Shown: piece by piece, positions 15,332 through 25,900 of the stretch
Numbering within the stretch: position 1 is the stretch's first letter
Layout of the letters: each line of letters starts with the position of its first letter
Source of the DNA: CAWGOF01 sp963824225
GTDB lineage: Bacteria > Acidobacteriota > Polarisedimenticolia > Polarisedimenticolales > Polarisedimenticolaceae
Direction of reading: 5' to 3'
DNA: 64,000 nt
NCBI GenBank assembly: GCA_963824225.1
Contig: CAWGOF010000002.1
Coordinates: 868,001 to 932,000, forward strand
Notes under the pieces: model-generated
The model's database searches: none
The model's input: the letters and a program-made list of their open reading frames with translations, nothing else
Told to the model about the DNA's origin: nothing
Program-made: the position numbers and the translations under genes

Positions 15332-15841
15332 ATGCAGAAGGTGTATGGCGTAGCCCTGGCGGCCGTGGCCGTCGTTTCACTCGCGGTGGCCGCGCGGTCG
15401 GTCGTGCCGCAGCAACCGGGTGACACGACGAGCCCGGCCACGACGACTGCGGTTCAGGTCGTCAATTTCCCAGTGGACGCGGCTGGGGATCTGCGCGTCA
15501 AATCCACGCACACCGTCTTGCTTGATCTGCTCGACACCGCGACGTGGAACGATGGCTCATACTCTTCTGACGAGTTCGAGGTTGACGCCTTCAACAGGGT
15601 TGGCGTCAAGATCTACGCGCAGGCAGGTTGGGCGCAGTGGCGCTGTAACTTCGAGTGGACATTTTTTGAAGGCGACGGACACACCGCCTATCCGACGGGT
15701 GTCGAGTTCCTAGTAACGGGTTCGGCGGTTTTCTGGTCTGACGTGTACGGCTCACGCGCGCGCGTCCACTGCTCGTGCTTTGACAGCTGCGCCCCGCCCA
15801 ACCCCATCACTGATGTCAAGGTTCTTCTTCGCCGCGAATAG
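15332..15841 (+). CDS. Exported protein of unknown function
   Basis: This is a 169-residue protein from ATG 15332, preceded by AGGGAGG. Residues 1-22 form a signal peptide (VYGVALAAVAVVSLAVAARS). The mature part is beta-rich with aromatic residues (GWAQWRCNFEWTFFEGDG) and a Cys cluster near the end (VHCSCFDSC), suggesting disulphides outside the cytoplasm. I do not recognise the family. It follows the small gene at 15048 and is convergent with the kinase operon. Confidence 0.6.
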   Translation: MQKVYGVALAAVAVVSLAVAARSVVPQQPGDTTSPATTTAVQVVNFPVDAAGDLRVKSTHTVLLDLLDTATWNDGSYSSDEFEVDAFNRVGVKIYAQAGWAQWRCNFEWTFFEGDGHTAYPTGVEFLVTGSAVFWSDVYGSRARVHCSCFDSCAPPNPITDVKVLLRRE

Positions 15842-15890
15842 CGGGGCGAACCTTGTGCCGCTAGGGGGATAGAGCATTGAACCTTGACGC

Positions 15891-16097
15891 CTACCGTAGG
15901 CGTGTGTCCCCGCCCCGTTGGGTTCGTAGTTGGCTCGTGCTGCTCGGCACCGGCGTCCTGACGATTCGTCGTTCGATATCTGGGGATCGTCCGCTAACGT
16001 CCGAACCCAGACACGCCAGGGACCCGATCAGCAACAAGCATGCGGCAACGGTCACCAGGGCCCACGCTACTCGGAATGGAGGCGCCATCCTGGCCAT
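15891..16097 (-). CDS. Small membrane or lipoprotein-like protein
   Basis: A 68-residue frame from ATG 16097, with AAGGAG 11 bases upstream; GTG 16109 is possible but would start right on that site. It has one strong hydrophobic segment (VAWALVTVAACLLLIGSLAC) ending in Cys, then a polar, Arg-rich tail. The sequence around the Cys (GSLAC) is only a partial lipobox. It lies 88 bases after the kinase stop on the same strand and could be the last gene of the sigma-kinase operon. There is no recognisable family; the call is tentative. Confidence 0.35.
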   Translation of the reverse strand: MARMAPPFRVAWALVTVAACLLLIGSLACLGSDVSGRSPDIERRIVRTPVPSSTSQLRTQRGGDTRLR

Positions 16098-16184
16098 GGC
16101 GACGGGCACTCCTTGATCCCGATCGCTGTCCTACACGCCGGATCGTTGGCCCCAGGTTGGACTCCTGACGGGGGCAACTCGCGC

Positions 16185-18734
16185 TCAGTGCGCGGGCGGC
16201 GTGTCGGCCGGGCGTGGCGCCTTGCGGATTCCTTCAACGCGAGCCTTGAGCGTCTCCGCCTCTTCCGCTCGCCCGCCCTTTCGGAGCATCGAGGCGTAGG
16301 CTTCGAGCGTCTTGACGATGAGTGGGTGGTCGGCACGAAGCACGGCTTCCCGCATTTGCAGTGATTCCCGGAACAGCGGTTCCGCGCGAGCAAAGTCGCG
16401 GCGTGCATCGTACAGAAGGGCGAGATTGAACAGGCTCTCCGCGATATCGGCATGAGGGGCGACGAGGTTCTTCTGCCGGAGAGCGAGGGCTTCCTTCAGC
16501 AGCGGCTCAGCCTCGTCCAGCTTGCCCTGCATGAACCTCAGGATTCCCACGTTGTTCGTGCTGCTGATCACGTACGGGTGTTCTCGGGGCAGTTGCTTGA
16601 CTAGGATCTCGCGGCAGCGGGTGTAGGAGATTTCAGCCTCGGTGTACCGCTCCTGGGCCCGATACAGCAATCCGAGGTTGTTGTGGACCGTGGCGATGTT
16701 GGGGTGGTCTGGATCCAGCGTGTTCTGGAAGATGGTCAGAGCCCGTTGGTACAACGGTTCCGCCTCTCCGAACCGGCGGCGAACCCGGTACAGTTCCGCG
16801 AGATTGTTGTACACCTCAGCACGACCGGGGTGCTCGGGCGTGAACGTCCTCTCGTCGATCGCCATCGCGCGCAGGTAGAGTGCTTCCGCCTCGTCGGGCT
16901 TCCCGGCGGAGTCGTACACCATGGCCAGCGAGTTCGCGGTCGCCGAGACCTCCCGTTCGTCCGGCCCGAGGACGCGCTCCTGGGTCTCCAACGCCCGCCG
17001 CAGGTTCTCCTCGGCCTCGGGGTACCTCGAGAGGTCGTAGAGCAACCTGCCGAGTTCGTAGTACGCCTCGGCGGTCTCTTTCGCGTCCTCTCCGATCAGC
17101 CGCTTTCGGGTTGCCAGGCTCTCGCGGATGAGGAGCTCCGCATCCTCGAGCTTCCCGAGGTCGTGGAGCACGAGCCCGACGTGTAGCTTGCTCGTGGCGG
17201 CTTCGACGGAATCACTCGGCCCCGCCGTCCGACGGGTCTCGAGTGCTTCCTGCAACAGCGGGAGTGCCTCGTCGTAGAGCCCCAGGCTGCGCTGGACCAT
17301 TCCGATCGTGTCCATCATCCGGGCTCGGGTTTCGGGATGGTCTGAGAGTTCTTCGCTCACGTTCCGAGCTCCTCGGGCGAGGATCTCCCGGCCGGTGATC
17401 GACCTCCCTTCGCCGCTCAGCGGGTCGGACACCCGGAAGAGCCCCATCAAGAACTCGGAGGTTTGAAGCGCCGCCTCGGCTTCGCGATCCGCGCGCGCCT
17501 TCTCTCGCGCGATCCGTGCTGCCTGGATTGAGGAGACCACTGAGAGCACAACCAGGAACGCAAAGACCGACGCGGTCAGTCCGACCGCGGCCCGGTGTCG
17601 GCGGACGAGCTTCCCCAGGCGATAGAGCGTGCTCGGAGGGCGGGCGACGATCGCTTCGCCATCCAGATAGCGGCCGATGTCCGCCGACAGTTCCCGAGGG
17701 GATGGGTACCGGCGCTCAGGCTCGTTCTCGAGAGCCCGCACCATGATCCAGTCCAGCTCCGCTCTCAATCTTCGGCACAGGCTCGGAACATCCGTTCCGC
17801 GCTGCCGCGCGACGGTCGTTCCGTGGTCTGCCAACTGACCGAGACGGTCGCTTGGCCGTGGAACGTCCATCTCGCGGATGGAACGAATCAACTCCACGGC
17901 CGCCGGGTCCTCGGGCGACCGGGGCCCGAAGGGCAGCACACCCACGAGCAGCTCGTGGAGCAGGACGCCTAACGAATACACATCGGTCCGCGTGTCTACA
18001 TCGTGCTGGGCGCCCCTTGTCTGCTCGGGGCTCATGTATTCCGGCGTCCCGATCGCGATGCCGTGTCCCGTGCCCTTTAGCAGAGCCAGGGGTCCGCGCC
18101 CAACCGCTCTGGCGATGCCGAAGTCGATGATCTTCGGGCCTGCCTTCCCGTCGACGATGGTTGTTAGCACGTTGCTGGGCTTGATATCGCGGTGGATGAT
18201 GCCCTTCTGATGGGCATGCTGCACCGCGTCACAGACGCTGCGGAAGAGATCGAGCCGCTGCACGATTTCGAGGCCTTCCGCGTCGCAGTACTCCGTGATC
18301 GGAGGACCGGATACGTACTCCATTGCGAAGTAGGGACGTCCGTCTTCGGTCGCGCCCGCATCGAAAACCTTCGCGATCGAGGGGTGCTCCATCCGGGCCA
18401 GGATTCCCCTCTCGTGCTCGAACCGGGCGAGGATTTCCGGCGCGCTGCCGGGACGGATTACCTTGAGCGCTACCCTCCTCGCAATCGGGCGATCCTGTTC
18501 GGCGAGGTACACCTCGCCCATTCCTCCTTCGCCAAGCAGTCTCAGGATCCGGTAGGGGCCGATCGAGCCGGGCAGACGTCGCTGCGAAGGACCCGCTGCG
18601 TCGCTAGGCTGAACGACCGCGCGAAGCGCGCAGCGCGGGCAGACTGGATGCGCCCAGTCCCGAGGTCTGATGGTCAGGCCGCAGCTCTCACACACCCATG
18701 CGGGCAGGGTGCCCCGACTATCCCCGGATTCCAC
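16185..18734 (-). CDS. Transmembrane Ser/Thr protein kinase with zinc ribbon and TPR array
   Basis: This 849-residue protein starts at GTG 18734 with AGGAGG just upstream. It has an N-terminal zinc ribbon (Cys15, Cys18, Cys32, Cys35). The Hanks-type kinase domain shows GEGGMG (residues 69-74), Lys92 in VALKVI, HRDIKPSN (Asp184), DFG (Asp205) and GTPEYMSPEQ. A membrane helix lies around residues 375-400 (VFAFLVVLSVVSSIQAA). A long TPR series of the NB-ARC/kinesin-light-chain type follows (repeated YNNLAELYR, HNNLGLLYRAQERYTEAE). All catalytic residues are present, so an active kinase is expected. It is 30 bases downstream of the sigma factor; such pairs occur in Planctomycetes and related bacteria, where they are thought to link signals to transcription. 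The target is unknown. Confidence 0.92.
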   Translation of the reverse strand: MESGDSRGTLPAWVCESCGLTIRPRDWAHPVCPRCALRAVVQPSDAAGPSQRRLPGSIGPYRILRLLGEGGMGEVYLAEQDRPIARRVALKVIRPGSAPEILARFEHERGILARMEHPSIAKVFDAGATEDGRPYFAMEYVSGPPITEYCDAEGLEIVQRLDLFRSVCDAVQHAHQKGIIHRDIKPSNVLTTIVDGKAGPKIIDFGIARAVGRGPLALLKGTGHGIAIGTPEYMSPEQTRGAQHDVDTRTDVYSLGVLLHELLVGVLPFGPRSPEDPAAVELIRSIREMDVPRPSDRLGQLADHGTTVARQRGTDVPSLCRRLRAELDWIMVRALENEPERRYPSPRELSADIGRYLDGEAIVARPPSTLYRLGKLVRRHRAAVGLTASVFAFLVVLSVVSSIQAARIAREKARADREAEAALQTSEFLMGLFRVSDPLSGEGRSITGREILARGARNVSEELSDHPETRARMMDTIGMVQRSLGLYDEALPLLQEALETRRTAGPSDSVEAATSKLHVGLVLHDLGKLEDAELLIRESLATRKRLIGEDAKETAEAYYELGRLLYDLSRYPEAEENLRRALETQERVLGPDEREVSATANSLAMVYDSAGKPDEAEALYLRAMAIDERTFTPEHPGRAEVYNNLAELYRVRRRFGEAEPLYQRALTIFQNTLDPDHPNIATVHNNLGLLYRAQERYTEAEISYTRCREILVKQLPREHPYVISSTNNVGILRFMQGKLDEAEPLLKEALALRQKNLVAPHADIAESLFNLALLYDARRDFARAEPLFRESLQMREAVLRADHPLIVKTLEAYASMLRKGGRAEEAETLKARVEGIRKAPRPADTPPAH

Positions 18735-18764
18735 ACGACCTCCTGATCCGTTCTTCCGTCGAGG

Positions 18765-19532
18765 TTACGGTTGGCGTGGCTCTCTCTCGAGCGCAGCGAA
18801 AAGGTGCGCGATCTCGCCGTCGATGGCGTCATCGTTGTCCACGGTTTCGGCCACGACGTTGCGCAGCTCCTGCCGGAAACGATCCCGCATCCTCGTGGCC
18901 TGGACCTTCACGGTCTCCGGACGGCGCCCGAGTCGCTCGGCCAATTCCCTGTAGGACTCCTCCCCACGGTCGTGTGCCAGGTGTCCCTCGAGCGCCTCGA
19001 ACGTGGACAGATCTCCCCGGGACCGATAGCCCTCCTTGAGGTGCTCGAGCGTCAGGTCGAGCACGCGCAGAGCCCAGGCTCGCATGTACTGCTGCCCGGG
19101 GTCGTCTGTAGTTGTGGGTTCGACCAAGAAGCGCCGCTCACCCGAGGAGTCCTCGACCTCGAGCGAAAGGTGCGGAGCCCCCCCGCCCCGTTTCAGGCGT
19201 GTGTTCCTGCGATCTACGGTGAAGACGTAGTTCTCCAAGCTCCGAAGCAAATAGTTGCGGAAGCGGCCTTCGTTGGGATCGGCACCGCGTAGGGTCCCTG
19301 CAACGACCCCGGTCAAGAACCCCTGAAGCAATTCTTCCGCCGCGTCCGCGGAATGGCCCTCCGCTCGTAGGAAAGTTTGCAGCGGCTTCTTGTAGCGCCC
19401 CCAGAACGCCGAGAAGGCATCGCGGAACTGTTCCGTGCCCGGGGTGACCGCCCCCCGTATGACAGTCCAGCGCGTTGTTGGGAATCTCCTGCCAGGGTCG
19501 GCTGGATGGCCCGTCCCCTCACCGGTCTTCAA
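18765..19532 (-). CDS. ECF-type RNA polymerase sigma factor, kinase-associated
   Basis: TTG 19532 is chosen because GGAGGGG precedes it and the chain then soon reaches the family's typical start, RRFPTTRWTVI. The 255-residue protein shows sigma region 2 (FWGRYKKPLQTFLR, ADAAEELLQGFL) and a region 4 helix-turn-helix (SYRELAERLGRRPETVKVQATRMRDR). A long central insertion is usual for this large, environmental sigma group. It is directly upstream of the Ser/Thr kinase and probably shares its transcript. It likely redirects polymerase under control of the kinase; the target promoters cannot be deduced. It is carried on the tRNA-Val element. Confidence 0.82.
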   Translation of the reverse strand: MKTGEGTGHPADPGRRFPTTRWTVIRGAVTPGTEQFRDAFSAFWGRYKKPLQTFLRAEGHSADAAEELLQGFLTGVVAGTLRGADPNEGRFRNYLLRSLENYVFTVDRRNTRLKRGGGAPHLSLEVEDSSGERRFLVEPTTTDDPGQQYMRAWALRVLDLTLEHLKEGYRSRGDLSTFEALEGHLAHDRGEESYRELAERLGRRPETVKVQATRMRDRFRQELRNVVAETVDNDDAIDGEIAHLFAALEREPRQP

Positions 19533-19992
19533 CCCCGCCCCTCCTACGCTTGGCCAGATTCTACCCGCGGCGGCCCATTCTCGGAGCAAGGGCTGTAACC
19601 GTTCCTGTAGTCCGGATCAGGAACCGCCGTAAGGGGAGGCTCGGCGTCGACTCCGCCGGTGGCGATGGGTTAAGAACGAGCAGGTTTCTCGGGGAGAGGG
19701 GCAATTCACCGCCTGGAATGGGCTGCCTTGGTCGCGCCCGCTGTCGGACGCAGGGTTGACCGATGAACGTCCTGTTCCCATTCGGCTCGTGAGATCCGCG
19801 AGGAAAGCGCCAAGTGCCACGTTTCCCGTCGTTCCGGCGGCCTGCCGCGTCGACCGCAGTAGCATCTCGCTTGCGGCTCCTGCCGCTTGGGTGGCGATCA
19901 TGAAGCACGCCTCGACCGTTATCGCAGTTCGACGTCGCGACTCTTGGCCTTCGACGCGTGGCGCCGTTCCGTCGACGGCGTCGGCGGACGAG
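19533..19992. other. Divergent intergenic region between the sigma factor and the RHS gene
   Basis: This 460-base gap must contain the promoters for both divergent transcription units. The plus-strand RHS frame stays open back to ATG 19756, but that part encodes a Ser/Arg/Ala-rich stretch with no signal peptide, so it is treated as leader. A minus-strand TAGAAT (19558-19563) lies 25 bases before the sigma start and is a possible -10 box. No other gene or RNA was recognised. Confidence 0.35.
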
Positions 19993-22900
19993 GTGCACGA
20001 TGTTCGAAGGCTGCGAACACGACGCGACCTCGCACGATGCGCAGCCCTGGCCCTGCTTTTCGTTGCCAGCGCTGGGAAGCTCAGAGCGGCTGACCTGGTC
20101 TGTTCGTCCGCCATGCCTCCGATCACCGTTCCGACGGCGTACGACAACGTCTTCGTCAACTCCGGGTGTGTGTTGACCGTCGATGCGCTACTTACGGTAT
20201 CGGGCAGTCTGACGATTCAGACGGGTGGGGTGGTGACGCATTCGGTGGGGTTGTTGGCTGGGCTGGCAGTGGACGTTGGCGGAACGATCGACGTACAGGC
20301 TGGGGGGCTGATCGATCTCAACGGGAGGGGATTGCGAGGCGGCTACAACGGATCGCAGTTCGATCCCAATGGTGAGGCTTTCAATTCCAGCGGTGTGGTG
20401 GTGTCTGGCGCACAGGGGCTGTGGACGCCCAACGGCAACACCCCTGGGGCTGGAGCGAGCTTTGGTGGGATCGGTTCAGCGAGCAATCTCGGCATGGCTT
20501 CGAACCTGCCGTACGGCCTGCTCGAGCTGCCACAGCAGCTGGGATCGGGCGGTGGTGGTGGCGTCCGAGGTGGCTGTGCTGTGAGCGGTGGCAACGGTGG
20601 TGGCCGAGCGACGATCCGTGCCGGGACGCTCGTTGTGAATGGCACGATTCGCGCCAATGGCGGCAACGGGATCGGCGGGTGCTCTGGAGGGATCTCGGGT
20701 GGCGGTTCTGGGGGTTCGATTCGACTGGATGTCACGAGCTTGTCGGGTTCTGGTGCGATTCAAGCCATCGGTGGCAACGGAGTGTCCAACCCGAGCGACG
20801 GCGTGTTCTCGGGTGCCGCGGGTGGAGGCCGGATTGCGATCTTCTACGGCACCGACACGCTTCCCGTGGCCAACATTTCGGCCCGTGGTGGCAACGTCAC
20901 GAACAACGGATCGGCCGGGACGATCTACCTCAAGGACAACGCACAAGCCCACGGAGACCTCATCGTCGACAACGGGAGCATCGGCTCGAACCTATCAACC
21001 CCAATGCGCACTGCGCTGTCGTCGTTCCGTAGTTTGGTGGTTCGCAACGCCGCCAAGGTGAGCGTGACCGGCAGCGAGTTCGCGACTCTGACCCTTGAGC
21101 AACCGCTGTCTGTCACGAACGGCTCGGTGCTCAGCCTCGGAACTGGCATGACCCTGGTCGTAACCAACTCGAGCGGTTTCGACATCAACGTCGAGAGTTC
21201 TGCGGTGTTGAACCTCAACGTCGGCATGACGCTCAACGCAAACAGCGTGCGCGTCAACGCGGCGACCTTGAACACGAGCATCCCCCTCGACTTTCCGACG
21301 GCCTCGGACTTCATCTTGTCGGGTGTTGGCGTCCTTAACATTCTCAACAGCACGACCTTCCGTATTGCGTCCTTCACGCCCAGCAACTTCGTCTCGGGGA
21401 CCGTGAACCTCAGTGCTGGTAGCCGACTCGACATTACATCCAACACCGCCACCGTTGGCGCTGGCGTCGCACTGGTCAAGGACGGATCGCTGGGCGCATC
21501 GGGCGATGCCATCGGCAGTCTGACGATTCAGACGGGTGGGGTGGTGACGCATTCGGTGGGGTTGTTGGCTGGGCTGGCAGTGGACGTTGGCGGAACGATC
21601 GACGTACAGGCTGGGGGGCTGATCGATCTCAACGGGAGGGGATTGCGAGGCGGCTACAACGGATCGCAGTTCGATCCCAATGGTGAGGCTTTCAATTCCA
21701 GCGGTGTGGTGGTGTCTGGCGCACAGGGGCTGTGGACGCCCAACGGCAACACCCCTGGGGCTGGAGCGAGCTTTGGTGGGATCGGTTCAGCGAGCAATCT
21801 CGGCATGGCTTCGAACCTGCCGTACGGCCTGCTCGAGCTGCCACAGCAGCTGGGATCGGGCGGTGGTGGTGGCGTCCGAGGTGGCTGTGCTGTGAGCGGT
21901 GGCAACGGTGGTGGCCGAGCGACGATCCGTGCCGGGACGCTCGTTGTGAATGGCACGATTCGCGCCAATGGCGGCAACGGGATCGGCGGGTGCTCTGGAG
22001 GGATCTCGGGTGGCGGTTCTGGGGGTTCGATTCGACTGGATGTCACGAGCTTGTCGGGTTCTGGTGCGATTCAAGCCATCGGTGGCAACGGAGTGTCCAA
22101 CCCGAGCGACGGCGTGTTCTCGGGTGCCGCGGGTGGAGGCCGGATTGCGATCTTCTACGGCACCGACACGCTTCCCGTGGCCAACATTTCGGCCCGTGGT
22201 GGCAACGTCACGAACAACGGATCGGCCGGGACGATCTACCTCAAAGACAACGCACAAGCCCACGGAGACCTCATCGTCGACAACGGGAGCATCGGCTCGA
22301 ACCTATCAACCCCAATGCGCACTGCGCTGTCGTCGTTCCGTAGTTTGGTGGTTCGCAACGCCGCCAAGGTGAGCGTGACCGGCAGCGAGTTCGCGACTCT
22401 GACCCTTGAGCAACCGCTGTCTGTCACGAACGGCTCGGTGCTCAGCCTCGGAACTGGCATGACCCTGGTCGTAACCAACTCGAGCGGTTTCGACATCAAC
22501 GTCGAGAGTTCTGCGGTGTTGAACCTCAACGTCGGCATGACGCTCAACGCAAACAGCGTGCGCGTCAACGCGGCGACCTTGAACACGAGCATCCCCCTCG
22601 ACTTTCCGACGGCCTCGGACTTCATCTTGTCGGGTGTTGGCGTCCTTAACATTCTCAACAGCACGACCTTCCGTATTGCGTCCTTCACGCCCAGCAACTT
22701 CGTCTCGGGGACCGTGAACCTCAGTGCTGGTAGCCGACTCGACATTACATCCAACACCGCCACCGTTGGCGCTGGCGTCGCACTGGTCAAGGACGGATCG
22801 CTGGGCGCATCGGGCGATGCCATCGGCAGTCTGACGATTCAGACGGGTGGGGTGGTGACGCATTCGGTGGGGTTGTTGGCTGGGCTGGCAGTGGACGTTG

Positions 22901-25900
22901 GCGGAACGATCGACGTACAGGCTGGGGGGCTGATCGATCTCAACGGGAGGGGATTGCGAGGCGGCTACAACGGATCGCAGTTCGATCCCAATGGTGAGGC
23001 TTTCAATTCCAGCGGTGTGGTGGTGTCTGGCGCACAGGGGCTGTGGACGCCCAACGGCAACACCCCTGGGGCTGGAGCGAGCTTTGGTGGGATCGGTTCA
23101 GCGAGCAATCTCGGCATGGCTTCGAACCTGCCGTACGGCCTGCTCGAGCTGCCACAGCAGCTGGGATCGGGCGGTGGTGGTGGCGTCCGAGGTGGCTGTG
23201 CTGTGAGCGGTGGCAACGGTGGTGGCCGAGCGACGATCCGTGCCGGGACGCTCGTTGTGAATGGCACGATTCGCGCCAATGGCGGCAACGGGATCGGCGG
23301 GTGCTCTGGAGGGATCTCGGGTGGCGGTTCTGGGGGTTCGATTCGACTGGATGTCACGAGCTTGTCGGGTTCTGGTGCGATTCAAGCCATCGGTGGCAAC
23401 GGAGTGTCCAACCCGAGCGACGGCGTGTTCTCGGGTGCCGCGGGTGGAGGCCGGATTGCGATCTTCTACGGCACCGACACGCTTCCCGTGGCCAACATTT
23501 CGGCCCGTGGTGGCAACGTCACGAACAACGGATCGGCCGGGACGATCTACCTCAAGGACAACGCACAAGCCCACGGAGACCTCATCGTCGACAACGGGAG
23601 CGTTAGTTCCGGCCTGTCGACTCCACTGCGTTTCGGAGCGGGAATCAACGCTCTTCGTAACGTCGTAATCCGGGGAGCCTCGCTTCAAACCAGCAACTCG
23701 GCCGTGCCTCGTCTCATCTGCGAGGAGTTGCGTCTCGAAAACAACGCATCGGTACGCGCCGATGCGATTGGTCTTCTTGGCGGCCGCCAGAGCGGCAACC
23801 CCAGCAACGACGGCCAGACGTACCCTCCAGGACCAATGAGCACCGGCGGTGCCGGTGGCTCCTACGGCGGCTTTGGGGGCGGGCAGGGTACTAATCCAAC
23901 GTACGGCAGCGATCAGAATCCGACTCATCTCGGGAGCGGCGGCTCAACGTCCCAAGCTTCCGGACAAGGCGGCAACGGCGGTGGGTTGGTCTGGATCGAG
24001 GCCAACCGCTGTGTCATCCCGACCGGAACTTCGGTCACCGCCAACGGCGGTAACGCGGTAGCGGGAGTCGGCGCTCAAGGCGGCGGGAGCGGCGGAACCG
24101 TTCGACTGGACTGCGCCGAGTTGGAAGGCGCCGGCACGATCTCCGCCAACGGAGGAAATGGCTTCCACGGAGGTGGTGGCGGCCGCGTGCTCCTCAAGCG
24201 AGATGTCAACCTCTTCTCAGGCTCCCTTCCTACGGCTCGTCGGGGACTGACCACCGGCGGCGGAAACGATGGGACCGACGGTTCCGTCGTGGTAACCGAA
24301 CACACACCTTGCTTTGTGCCGAAGATCTTCTCCGTCCTGCCGAATCATGGCGGGAATGCTGGGGCCACGACTGTCACTATCACAGGCTGCAACCTCGATC
24401 CTCTGGCCGACGCGCGCCTACAGCGGGCCGGCCAGCCAGCAATTGTCGCTTCCGCTATCGCGGGGACTCCTGCACGCACGCGCCTGACAGCGACGTTCAA
24501 CCTGCAAGGTGCTGTAGCCGGCCTTTGGGACATCGTCGTCACCAACCCGTTCAGCACCCCGATCACCGCCTTCAGCGCCTTCACTGTGGAGCAGGGAGGC
24601 GAAGGGACGCTCGTCACCGTAATGCGGGACGAAGAACGGATCGAATGCTTCCAGCCTGCTGGGCTCCCGACCGCTCCTGTCGGGGCTGCCGTGACGGCCG
24701 GCAGTGAGACCTCTGGTTCACGCTGCGTCGTCTTCCCAATCCCAGTCCGACCGTTTCGCAACTACGCCACCGAGGTCATCTACGAGAACCGCGGCAACGT
24801 CGACATTCCCGCTCCGCTACTCATCGTCGAGGCTACGAGCAACGCGGCCCTCCGCGTGTCGGAGCTCGAGCCATACTCGACAGACCCGCTGCAGGTGCTG
24901 GCACTGGGGCCGGATGGCGCCATCGACACGATCCCGCCCGGCTCGATCTATCGGATCCCCATCTACTTCCGGTCGGCTGAGACCGCAGCCCATGCGAAGT
25001 TCAATCTCGTGCTGTCCGAGATGCCCGTCGACAGCGAACCGATCGACTGGGTCGGCATGGAGCAGCAGATGCGGCCCGATGACATCGCCGACGATGCGTG
25101 GGACGCGATCTGGGCCAACGTCATGGACCAGGTGGGACAGACACGGGCGGACTACCGCAACGCCCTGATGGCGGATGCGAGGTACCTCGCATCCTACGGC
25201 CGCAAGGTCTACTCGGTCCGTGACCTGTTCAACTTCGAGATGTTGCGGGCTAAGGGACGGATCGTCCCCAAGACGACCCTGGAAGGCGCCACAGATCTCG
25301 CCATCGGTGCACCGGGTCTGCCGCTCGTCTTCTCCCGGTCCTATCCGGTCGCGCTGGAGGAGCGGTTCCGCCTCGGCCCGCTTGGCCGTGGCTGGTCGCA
25401 CAACTACCAAATGACGTTGCAGTCGGCCCCTGGGGGCGTCGAGGTCCGGGGTCCGGGCGAACAGCGTCGCGGATTCGTGGCCTCGAAGAGCGCCTGGGTA
25501 TCGAACGTCGGGGATCCTGGCGTACTGACTCGGCGCGCCGATTTCGGCTGGCTACTCCGCGAGAAGGACGGTAGAACGTCGGCCTTCTCATCCGCGGGCG
25601 TCCTGGAGTACCAGGAAGACAGCAACGGGAACCGGCTGAGCTTCACGTACGACACGGGCCGACTGAGTCGGATCGAGCACACGAACGGCTATCGGATCGA
25701 CGTCTCGTACTCCACCGACGGGCGAGTCACTGACCTGATCGACCACGCCGGCCACCAGGTCCACTACGTCTACGACGGCAGCGGCGAGCAATTGATGTCC
25801 GTGACCGTCTACGGCGACCGCGAGACCCAGTACACCTACACCCCTTCTACCGGCGCGCCGACCGATCACTCGATCACGAGCATCACGTACCCGGACGCGA

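Noticed and set aside
20203..23600. Insertion sequences or CRISPR-like structure in the 1311-bp repeats
   Set aside because: The units are in frame, Gly-rich protein repeats inside one gene.
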